Of a stretch of DNA of 5,034 nt, positions 1-5,034 are shown one piece after another (the stretch's first letter is position 1; each line of letters starts with the position of its first letter). Where the stretch lies: contig DQWO01000173.1 of NCBI GenBank assembly GCA_011042595.1, forward strand, positions 1 to 5,034, written 5' to 3'. The notes beneath the pieces are model-generated. The model did no database searches and had not been told where the DNA came from. It saw nothing but the letters and a program-made list of their open reading frames with translations. Both the position numbers and the translations under genes were made by a program. The stretch is from Pseudomonadota bacterium (GTDB taxonomy: Bacteria; Desulfobacterota; Anaeroferrophillalia; Anaeroferrophillales; Anaeroferrophillaceae).

Positions 1-239
1 CCACCCTCCATGGGCAATCCGGCTTTTATCATCGCCTGACGACCGGGATTCTGACCCAAACCAATGGGAACGACATTTCCCATGATAACTTCATCTACCT
101 GATTCTTTTCAATACCAGCTCGCCGGATAGATTCTTCAATGACCAAACCACCTAAATCCGTGGCGCTGAAAGAGGACAGCCCACCCTGGAAATTGCCGAT
201 GGCGGTTCGAACGGCACTGACAATAACGACTTCCTTCAT
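1..239 (-). CDS. Thiolase (acetyl-CoA C-acyltransferase family), N-terminal part, cut by window edge
   Basis: Seen: 79 complete codons from an ATG at 239, running off the left edge. The protein begins [20 protein letters not shown], the usual thiolase start with the V-R-T-x-I/P-x-G-x-F/Y-x-G signature. It continues with VDEVIMGNV and [15 protein letters not shown] (about residues 62-76), matching the conserved thiolase segment just before the active-site cysteine. That cysteine (near residue 90 in the family) and the C-terminal His and Cys lie outside the window. The start is supported by a G-rich Shine-Dalgarno-like run at 248-252, 8 nt upstream; the next ATG upstream (242-244) meets a stop at once. 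Family knowledge: thiolases cleave 3-ketoacyl-CoA or condense two acetyl-CoA in the cytoplasm. It lies 23 nt after the CoA-transferase-family gene, so the two are probably cotranscribed. Degradative versus biosynthetic type cannot be decided from this fragment. Confidence 0.93.
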   Translation of the reverse strand, partial: MKEVVIVSAVRTAIGNFQGGLSSFSATDLGGLVIEESIRRAGIEKNQVDEVIMGNVVPIGLGQNPGRQAMIKAGLPMEG

Positions 240-262
240 ATCATTTGCCCCCATGTATTTTT

Positions 263-1447
263 TCAAACAATTTTCTGCTGCCGAAAGAGCCCAATTTTAT
301 CAGCCGAATACCCTAAAGAGAGTAATATCTCTTCGGTATGTTCTCCCAATCCTGGAGGTAGAGTATGATCCATACGTTTCTTCCCATCAACCATAACAGC
401 AGAGTTCAACTGCCGGATACTGCCACCATCAGGCAAGTCAAGATCATAGAACATCTCCCGGATCCTAAAATGTTCATTAGCGGTCACTTCCCCGAAACTA
501 ACCACTGGCTCACAACAGGTATTTTTACCGTCTAGCAGCAATTCCCATTCTCTCCTGGAGTACCGAGAAAAAATGTCTTTCAGCTCCTGGGTCAACTGCC
601 CCTGAGCCTTTTCATCACCCTTTTGGCGACCAATCAAATCAGGTCGATCAATAGCTTCACAGAAATTACGCCAGAATTTTTCTTCCAGGGCTCCCAGAGC
701 CATGTAATGATTATCACTGGTCTCATAAATCTGATAATCAGCCCGTCCACCATTAAAAGTAGTTTCGTTGGGACCGGGGTCGCGTCCCTGGGCAAAAAAA
801 TAGGCCGACAACAGGGAAAACATGGAAACCAGACCGTCTGTCATGGATATATCAAGGTGAGCGCCGGTCTCGCCACGCTGAACAGCAATATATGCCATGA
901 GAATGGCATTTACCGCGTACAACGCCCCGCCACCAATATCTGCTACCTGGATGCCGGGAACCGCCGGCTGGCCATCCCCACAACCGCTGGTATGCAGAAC
1001 ACCAGTCTCAGCCAGATAATTAAGATCATGTCCCGCTTTTTGCGCTTCCGGTCCAAACTGACCATAGCCGGTAATGGAACAATAAATTATTTTTTCGTTG
1101 ACTTCTTTGGCCCGGTGATAATCTATCCCCAGCCTGCTCATGACCCCGGGACGGAAACTTTCCAGCACCACATCATGCTCCCGCACCAGGCGAAAAAAAA
1201 TCTCTTGACCCAGTTCAGTTTTCAAATCCAGGGTCAGAGATTTTTTATTCCGGTTAACGGCAAGAAACAAGGCACTGTAATTGTCAACTCTGGGTTCCCA
1301 GGAGCGAATATAATCACCTTCCCCCGGAGCTTCAAGTTTTAAAACCCGGGCACCATGATCTGCCAGGATCATAGAACAGAACGGTCCCGGCAAGAGTCGG
1401 GAAAGGTCGAGTACACGCAGATCCTTAAGTAATGCTGCCGGAATCAT
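263..1447 (-). CDS. Class III CoA-transferase fold protein (CaiB/BaiF family), alpha-methylacyl-CoA racemase-like
   Basis: Seen: 394 residues, complete. The start is ATG at 1447 with an in-frame TAG directly before it, so no longer start exists; a TGGTGA sequence 3 nt upstream is the likely ribosome binding site. The N-terminus has the family pattern [20 protein letters not shown] (11-30), followed by G-A-x-V-x-K-x-E. Family knowledge: M. tuberculosis alpha-methylacyl-CoA racemase (MCR) uses Arg91, His126, Asp156 and Glu241. This protein has R105 (in [10 protein letters not shown]), H140 (AGHDLNYL), D170 ([10 protein letters not shown]) and E255 (LGALEEKFW), with identical spacing (35, 30 and 85 residues). 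NTCCEPV (309-315) matches the racemase C-terminal D-A-C-V-x-P-V region. Inference: a cytoplasmic racemase of 2-methylacyl-CoA thioesters, preparing branched acyl-CoA for beta-oxidation, in line with the thiolase 23 nt downstream. A true CoA transferase acting on succinyl or aromatic acyl groups remains possible, since the fold and Asp are shared. Confidence 0.9.
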   Translation of the reverse strand: MIPAALLKDLRVLDLSRLLPGPFCSMILADHGARVLKLEAPGEGDYIRSWEPRVDNYSALFLAVNRNKKSLTLDLKTELGQEIFFRLVREHDVVLESFRPGVMSRLGIDYHRAKEVNEKIIYCSITGYGQFGPEAQKAGHDLNYLAETGVLHTSGCGDGQPAVPGIQVADIGGGALYAVNAILMAYIAVQRGETGAHLDISMTDGLVSMFSLLSAYFFAQGRDPGPNETTFNGGRADYQIYETSDNHYMALGALEEKFWRNFCEAIDRPDLIGRQKGDEKAQGQLTQELKDIFSRYSRREWELLLDGKNTCCEPVVSFGEVTANEHFRIREMFYDLDLPDGGSIRQLNSAVMVDGKKRMDHTLPPGLGEHTEEILLSLGYSADKIGLFRQQKIV

Positions 1448-1450
1448 CTA

Positions 1451-1485
1451 TCACCAGTTGACATCTAGCCTGGCTATTATGGTGA
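1451..1485 (-). promoter_or_regulatory. Nested inverted repeats in the leader of the CoA-transferase-family gene, covering its ribosome binding site
   Basis: Seen: the outer arms TCACCA (1451-1456) and TGGTGA (1480-1485) are perfect complements. Between them lies the perfect dyad TAGCC-T-GGCTA (1466-1476). In the minus-strand transcript the TGGTGA sitting 3 nt before the ATG is the probable Shine-Dalgarno sequence, and the upstream UCACCA could pair with it. Inference: either an RNA fold that hides the ribosome binding site or a DNA operator for a dimeric repressor. As RNA the inner dyad is weak, because its 1-nt centre forces it down to four pairs, so the operator reading is equally likely. 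Confidence 0.3.
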
Positions 1486-1516
1486 GTTATTATCAGTTAA
1501 CGTAAGCTGTCATAGT

Positions 1517-1545
1517 ATTATAGTAAAAATAGGGCCAGCAATAAA
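1517..1545 (-). promoter_or_regulatory. Weak sigma70-type promoter candidate for the CoA-transferase/thiolase pair
   Basis: Seen on the minus strand: a perfect TATAAT box at 1517-1522, with TTTATT at 1540-1545 in the -35 position (three of six consensus bases) and a 17-bp spacer. It lies about 70 bp upstream of the gene's ATG and overlaps the loop and lower stem of the terminator hairpin. A better -35-like ATGACA (1508-1513) exists, but no -10 box is well spaced behind it. The region is AT-rich, so a TATAAT by chance is likely. The call rests mainly on the need for a promoter after the terminator. Confidence 0.25.
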
Positions 1546-1567
1546 CATAGCCCTATTTTGTTTACTA
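1521..1567 (-). terminator. Rho-independent terminator after the cytochrome c gene
   Basis: Seen: AAAATAGGGC (1526-1535) is perfectly complementary to GCCCTATTTT (1550-1559), a 10-bp stem with a 14-nt loop. On the minus strand the 3' arm ends in TTTTT (1529-1525). The pairing can be drawn longer, with TAGTAAA (1521-1527) against TTTACTA (1561-1567) and a 3-nt bulge, which takes in the cytochrome stop codon at 1565-1567. The T run is short and partly inside the stem, so termination may be incomplete. The hairpin separates the redox genes from the acyl-CoA genes. The plus strand also has a TTTT after the stem, but no gene there needs it. Confidence 0.7.
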
Positions 1568-2188
1568 TCTGGCACTCGTTTTTTCAAGTGTTTTTTCTGT
1601 CTCAACCAATTTTACAAAATGGCATAATTCACACTTATCATCTTTGCGATCAGCCTTATGGCATTCACCGGCAAAACAACCGTGCATTCGTGGTCGATTT
1701 GTTTCGACAGAGAATTTATCATGGGTTATGGAAAAGTGACAAACCAAACAATTATCAATCTTTACCTTATCAGCTTTAAAGTGCTTTTTATGTGATATTT
1801 TGACAATTTTGGTCTCTTTCACTTCTTTTAACTGGGGAATATCTCCATGGCACTGAAGACAATTTTCATTCAGTCTTTGTTTATCTGCCTTAAATTTTTC
1901 CGGTATAATCAAACTGCGATAATGATTAATCATGCTATCATCAGATTCAGGAAATGGACCCCGATGCTGACTGTGGCATTCATAGCAAGTCACCTTCTGA
2001 GGATGAAACTTCGATTCATGCCACTGGCGATAAATGACTGGGTGACATGATTGGCACAAAGTTTCATCTGTGTTGGATATTCTGGCAATGTAGAAAAAAC
2101 CAACAGTCGACCCCACCAACACCAACAACACCAAACTCGTTTTCAACCATATAGGCAGATATTTGAAAAAGGAAAAATCTAGTTTCAT
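1565..2188 (-). CDS. Membrane-anchored hexaheme cytochrome c (NapC/NrfH- or QrcA-like), electron-transfer subunit
   Basis: Seen: 207 residues. ATG at 2188 has an in-frame TAG immediately before it, and AGGGGGA (2195-2201) lies 6 nt upstream as ribosome binding site. One N-terminal transmembrane helix (about residues 16-35) lacks a cleavage site, so it is probably an uncleaved anchor with the rest in the periplasm. There are five CXXCH heme sites at 45-49, 68-72, 110-114, 147-151 and 186-190, plus one CX4CH site (CFAGECH, 171-177), giving six covalent c hemes. Eight further histidines (57, 62, 75, 89, 133, 136, 156, 169) can serve as distal axial ligands. Family knowledge: CX4CH sites occur in Desulfovibrio cytochrome c3, and QrcA of the Qrc complex is a membrane-anchored hexaheme cytochrome. 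Inference: it carries electrons between the adjacent MopB/NrfD complex and soluble periplasmic cytochromes. The first two sites resemble the start of NapC/NrfH proteins, so a quinol-oxidising NapC-type role is an alternative. It is the last gene of its operon, followed by a terminator. Confidence 0.92.
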   Translation of the reverse strand: MKLDFSFFKYLPIWLKTSLVLLVLVGSTVGFFYIARISNTDETLCQSCHPVIYRQWHESKFHPQKVTCYECHSQHRGPFPESDDSMINHYRSLIIPEKFKADKQRLNENCLQCHGDIPQLKEVKETKIVKISHKKHFKADKVKIDNCLVCHFSITHDKFSVETNRPRMHGCFAGECHKADRKDDKCELCHFVKLVETEKTLEKTSAR

Positions 2189-2194
2189 CTATAT

Positions 2195-2227
2195 TCCCCC
2201 TGAGTGAATATCATCTGGATATTACTC
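2195..2227 (-). other. Intercistronic stem-loop abutting the cytochrome c ribosome binding site
   Basis: Seen: GAGT (2202-2205) pairs with ACTC (2224-2227), and AATATC (2207-2212) pairs with GATATT (2218-2223). This gives a 10-bp stem with one bulged base at 2206 and a 5-nt loop. On the minus strand the stem is followed directly by AGGGGGA (2201-2195), the cytochrome Shine-Dalgarno sequence, not by a T run, so it is not a typical terminator. Inference: it may set the cytochrome level relative to the large subunit through RNA stability, processing or ribosome access, or it may be a DNA operator. The 62-nt gap is the longest within this gene cluster. Confidence 0.4.
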
Positions 2228-2250
2228 GATCTGAGAAGCATACAAGCAAC

Positions 2251-4551
2251 TTAAGCTTTAATAATTTTAACCACCGGCTCAATCAACGTAATACCTGAAA
2301 CATCTCTATTCTGTTTGCCTGATAAAATAGAGTTAATATGAGTTCCATTTCCATGTTTTTTCCACCATATGGGTTCTTTCTGATCCCAACTGTTCAGGCG
2401 GAGGGTAAATGGCGTATAGAATAAAGCCTTACGACTCAACAACGATTTGGTCATCGGATCATGATCAGCTATGGCTTCAGCCGTAGCCACCCGTCCTACT
2501 TTAGAATGACCATGTCCGGTAGCAATAGCAGCACATTGGGGATGGATCGCTTCCGTAATCCAGGCACGAACAACTTTATCTCCAGAATTTGTTCTTATCT
2601 TTACCTTGTCACCTTCTCCGATTCCTAATTTCTTTGCTCGTGATGGATGTATCCAAACGGGATTTTCGTGCCGCAGCTCGGCCAGGTATTTACTGTTTGC
2701 TGTTTGAGAATCGAGAACATGCCAAGCAAATGGAACCAGATAAAAACCGGTGTCTGTATAACTTTCAGGCGAATAAGGCTGCGTGTTTCCTAAGTCTTTT
2801 ATCTGAAAACTAACCGGCTGTATTTCCTTCCCCTCATCAGTAAAGACAAAAAAACCTACTTTTTTAAGATAGCTCAGACCTCCTGAAACCACCAAAGCAG
2901 GAATCTTAGCCACCAAAGCTTCAAGATAGCCTTCCACCTTCTGATGAATAAATGGGCCTGAAGCAGGATTTCCAATCAACTCCCGCCCCAGATCAAGGAC
3001 AACCTGATTGAATTCCCGGCCACTCTCAACCGGCGCTAATGAAGGATTAAAAAGCTGCAGTTTCTTTACTTTTGCCTGCCGCAACAAGAGAATTTCATCA
3101 ACCGGCCTGGAAACCGGTTGCCGCAGGGATAGGCATTGCTGGTGCTGGTTCAATCGACGGCTGAACAAGCCCCAGGTTTCGAGTTCCGTCGCCATGGGTA
3201 AAATTAAATCAGCATATTGTGAGGTTTCAGTGATATAGGTATCAAAGGCGGCATAAAACGAAACCTGTAACTCATCCTTCAGCAGTGATTTTGGCCATTC
3301 TCCGTCATAGGTATCAAATACCGGATTTGCCTGATACGATATCAACACCTGGGCTTCATTGTTCTCTTTGAGTTTTTGAAAAAACCATCCGGAAGCGACA
3401 GAATTATCAGTCAAATGTTTGCTGGTCGTTCCAGCTATAGCTGAAGGATCATCATATTTTAAACTTCCCTCAGCAGATAAAGCCCCACATAAAACATTTA
3501 ACATTTCGATGGCACAAGCATTTTCCCAGCCATTTTCAGTCTGAAAAACCTCATCGCCAAAAATAACCATTGTCGGCTGACGATGACTGAGTTCCTGGGC
3601 AATCTCACTAAAAACTTTAACCGAAAGACCGGTATTTTTGGCAACAGATACAGGAGAAAAAGAGGACAGATAAGCCTTCAGGTCCGCAATATCAATCCCC
3701 AACTGAGCGATCAATTTCTTATCATACCACCTGTTAGCAACCATGACGTGGGCGATTGCTTTGGCCACATCACCATAATGACGCGGATGTACCGGATGCC
3801 AGGCATCGCTTTTCCCCCCGGTTTGTGACAAACGCGAGGCCACGGTTACCATCTTCAGGCCGTTACTATTCAAACCCTCTACCAATGACTGCACCTCGGT
3901 CACAAAGGCATCACCAGAACGAAAGGGATCATCAGCAAAATTCAACAGATAGCGACATTCACGATAATTACGAAAACAGATAGAACTACCATAAATCTTT
4001 TCCCGGAAACGCTGCATGAGTAATTGATCATCAGATTCAACCAGCGTAGCACGGGGGAAAAGTGATAGAAAAGGCCTTGTCAATAATTCATCCCGCCCAT
4101 TGATAAAAGCAAAATTTCTTCCCTGATTGGCATAAACCGGGGACAACTTCCGGTTTAAAACTTCATACGCTTCATTCCAGGATATTTCCTGCCATTTTCC
4201 GGCACCCCGCTGTCCCACACGCTTTAAAGGCTTCAATAAACGATCAGGGTCATACAGTCGATCAAGTTGCCCATAAGCCTTGGCACATAATTTACCTCCG
4301 GCAACCGGATGTTCCTTATTCCCTAGAAGCATCTCCACCCGATCACCTTCACGGTAGGTTATTAAACCGCAATGATTGTCACAAAGTGAGCAGGTTGTCG
4401 GCCGAGGATTACGATGCTTCCGCGTCACTTTAGCCGATTGTTCATTCCATGGTTTACGCCGCTTCTCAGCCAGTTTCAAACGATCCGGCAATACCAGAGA
4501 TGCACCGCTCCAGGCTCCTAGTTGGATAAACTTTCTTCTATCAACTTTCAC
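2251..4551 (-). CDS. Tat-exported molybdopterin-oxidoreductase-family large subunit with one [4Fe-4S] site; QrcB/ActB-like, Mo ligand apparently lost
   Basis: Seen: 766 residues. The N-terminus has a twin-arginine motif, DRRKFIQLG (4-12), and a short weakly hydrophobic stretch, implying folded export to the periplasm. C54, C57, C61 and C89 form the C-x2-C-x3-C-x27-C site for a [4Fe-4S] cluster, followed by Lys91. RLLKPLKRVGQRGAGKWQ and ISWNEA (104-128) are standard for the family. TETSQYADLILPMATELETW (441-460) is the conserved cofactor-domain motif. From about residue 630 (WIHPSRAKKLGIGEGDKVKI) comes the C-terminal beta-barrel domain. In the segment that should carry the Mo-binding Cys or Sec (about 163-176) the sequence is SLFPRATLVESDDQ, with no Cys. 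The first Cys after it, C192, is too close to the RYLLNFADDPF strand. Inference: this subunit probably relays electrons structurally, like QrcB or ActB, between the cytochrome and the NrfD subunit. A Ser- or Asp-ligated enzyme cannot be excluded. It is 19 nt after the NrfD gene, so probably in the same operon. Confidence 0.9.
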   Translation of the reverse strand: MKVDRRKFIQLGAWSGASLVLPDRLKLAEKRRKPWNEQSAKVTRKHRNPRPTTCSLCDNHCGLITYREGDRVEMLLGNKEHPVAGGKLCAKAYGQLDRLYDPDRLLKPLKRVGQRGAGKWQEISWNEAYEVLNRKLSPVYANQGRNFAFINGRDELLTRPFLSLFPRATLVESDDQLLMQRFREKIYGSSICFRNYRECRYLLNFADDPFRSGDAFVTEVQSLVEGLNSNGLKMVTVASRLSQTGGKSDAWHPVHPRHYGDVAKAIAHVMVANRWYDKKLIAQLGIDIADLKAYLSSFSPVSVAKNTGLSVKVFSEIAQELSHRQPTMVIFGDEVFQTENGWENACAIEMLNVLCGALSAEGSLKYDDPSAIAGTTSKHLTDNSVASGWFFQKLKENNEAQVLISYQANPVFDTYDGEWPKSLLKDELQVSFYAAFDTYITETSQYADLILPMATELETWGLFSRRLNQHQQCLSLRQPVSRPVDEILLLRQAKVKKLQLFNPSLAPVESGREFNQVVLDLGRELIGNPASGPFIHQKVEGYLEALVAKIPALVVSGGLSYLKKVGFFVFTDEGKEIQPVSFQIKDLGNTQPYSPESYTDTGFYLVPFAWHVLDSQTANSKYLAELRHENPVWIHPSRAKKLGIGEGDKVKIRTNSGDKVVRAWITEAIHPQCAAIATGHGHSKVGRVATAEAIADHDPMTKSLLSRKALFYTPFTLRLNSWDQKEPIWWKKHGNGTHINSILSGKQNRDVSGITLIEPVVKIIKA

Positions 4552-4562
4552 GGATCACTCCT
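4549..4562 (-). promoter_or_regulatory. Ribosome binding site fixing a GTG start for the MopB-like subunit
   Basis: Seen: on the minus strand AGGAG (4562-4558) stands 6 nt before a GTG at 4551-4549. An in-frame TGA (4557-4555) lies two codons upstream of that GTG, so translation cannot begin earlier. Starting later would lose the twin-arginine motif at residues 5-6. The first residue is therefore encoded by GTG and read as formyl-methionine. Confidence 0.8.
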
Positions 4563-4570
4563 ACACCAAG

Positions 4571-5034
4571 CTACATCAAGGGTAAAGCCTGCCCACCATA
4601 AACGGTAACAATACGCATCGCCAGGATGCCAATCATGTTCATAATGGCAGCTAAAATCAGTAAAAAGTTACTCTCACGAAATTTTGGAACCATGACAATA
4701 ATTAAGGGTATAACCTTGCCGATGAGATTTTCCAAAATCACAAAACCAAAGAACATTCTGCCAAACAGCATGAAATGGGCAACTTCCTGTCCTTCCAGTT
4801 TTGAATAAAGCAGGACGCTGTAATCACAAAAGACCAGAAAAAGATCAACCACCAGCAACCAACCTAGAATTTTCGCCAAGGTGTGAATAAGATCATAATT
4901 AATTTCATGACTTTCAGTAAAGAAGCGATCACGAATCATGATTAACAGGATCATCATGGAAATACCTGAGACCATGGCTGAAAAAAGAAAGACTATGGGC
5001 ATCAGGCCGGTATTCCAATAATCTCTTGCTACCC
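4571..5034 (-). CDS. NrfD/PsrC-family integral membrane subunit, C-terminal part, cut by window edge
   Basis: Seen: the reading frame is open to the right edge. The ten codons before the Met at 5002 (VARDYWNTGL) continue the family sequence, so that Met is internal and the real start is outside the window. The 153 visible residues contain four hydrophobic helices at about 9-34, 52-77, 88-115 and 121-145. DYWNTGLMPIVFLFSAMVSG (5-24) resembles the NrfD segment W-x-T-P-x-x-P-x-x-F-x-x-S-A. MRIVTVYGGQ (139-148) resembles the late R-x-x-V-x-x-G-G-Q motif. Family knowledge: NrfD/PsrC/QrcD proteins bind menaquinone in the membrane, pass electrons to or from periplasmic FeS and MopB partners, and may contribute to proton-motive force. 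The protein ends only five residues after GGQ. The MopB-like gene follows after 19 nt, supporting one complex. An FeS-cluster subunit would be expected upstream, beyond the window. Confidence 0.85.
   Translation of the reverse strand, partial: VARDYWNTGLMPIVFLFSAMVSGISMMILLIMIRDRFFTESHEINYDLIHTLAKILGWLLVVDLFLVFCDYSVLLYSKLEGQEVAHFMLFGRMFFGFVILENLIGKVIPLIIVMVPKFRESNFLLILAAIMNMIGILAMRIVTVYGGQALPLM

Noticed and set aside
623..1342. A 239-codon open frame on the plus strand opposite the CoA-transferase-family gene
   Set aside because: It lies wholly antisense to a gene with clear family motifs and catalytic residues. Its translation shows no recognisable domain, and I see no convincing ribosome binding site, so it is a shadow of the coding strand.
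1458..1493. A perfect TTGACA on the plus strand (1458-1463) with TATTAT downstream, suggesting a plus-strand promoter
   Set aside because: The spacers to the two TATTAT boxes are 11 and 24 bp, both far from 17. No plausible plus-strand gene follows.
1448..2250. Possible tRNA, small RNA or mobile element remnants in the two intergenic gaps
   Set aside because: The gaps are 117 and 62 bp. They hold a terminator, dyads and ribosome binding sites, but no cloverleaf, terminal inverted repeats with target duplications, or repeat array.
3583..3983. Two overlapping plus-strand open frames inside the MopB-like gene
   Set aside because: Both are antisense to a well-conserved protein, are low in complexity and have no family features. 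They are chance open frames.
2251..4551. Calling the large subunit a thiosulfate or polysulfide reductase (PhsA/PsrA)
   Set aside because: The family cofactor and FeS motifs are present, but no Cys is seen at the Mo-ligand position. A catalytic reductase name would overstate the evidence.
4571..5002. Treating the NrfD-like protein as complete from the Met at 5002
   Set aside because: The frame is open upstream to the window edge, and the residues before that Met (RDYWNTGL) fit the family. The Met is internal to a longer protein.

Overview
All genes in this window lie on the minus strand and read from right to left. The sequence suggests an anaerobic, respiring Gram-negative bacterium, most likely a sulfate- or sulfur-reducing Desulfobacterota-type organism. 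The reasons are a periplasmic molybdopterin-oxidoreductase-family protein with a Tat signal, an NrfD-type quinone-interacting membrane subunit and a membrane-anchored hexaheme cytochrome c. One of the heme sites is of the CX4CH kind known from cytochrome c3. The lineage is inferred from gene content and style only; there is no rRNA or other marker here.

Right block (5034 down to 1565): a compact operon-like run of three genes. First is the C-terminal part of an NrfD/PsrC-like membrane protein, cut by the window edge. After 19 nt comes a 766-residue Tat-exported molybdopterin-oxidoreductase-like subunit that starts at GTG. After 62 nt comes a 207-residue cytochrome c with six heme-binding sites. 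Together they look like a membrane complex exchanging electrons between the menaquinone pool and periplasmic redox partners. The large subunit keeps all four FeS-cluster cysteines but has no cysteine or selenocysteine where molybdenum is normally bound. That points to the cofactor-less QrcB/ActB type (Qrc menaquinone reductase, alternative complex III) rather than to a catalytic thiosulfate or polysulfide reductase. The order NrfD, MopB, cytochrome differs from the qrcABCD order I know, so Qrc-like is a hypothesis. An FeS subunit may lie beyond the right edge.

Middle (1448-1564, 117 bp): a hairpin with a T run ends the redox block and overlaps the cytochrome stop codon. Next to it are a weak promoter candidate and a dyad-rich leader in front of the next gene.

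Left block (1447 down to 1): an acyl-CoA metabolism pair. A complete class III CoA-transferase-fold protein carries all four residues used by alpha-methylacyl-CoA racemase. After a 23-nt gap comes the N-terminal third or less of a thiolase. This pair probably handles methyl-branched or other acyl-CoA intermediates feeding beta-oxidation. The terminator suggests it is transcribed separately from the redox genes, although electrons from acyl-CoA oxidation could reach the quinone pool that the redox complex uses. No mobile element, CRISPR array, tRNA or rRNA was seen.
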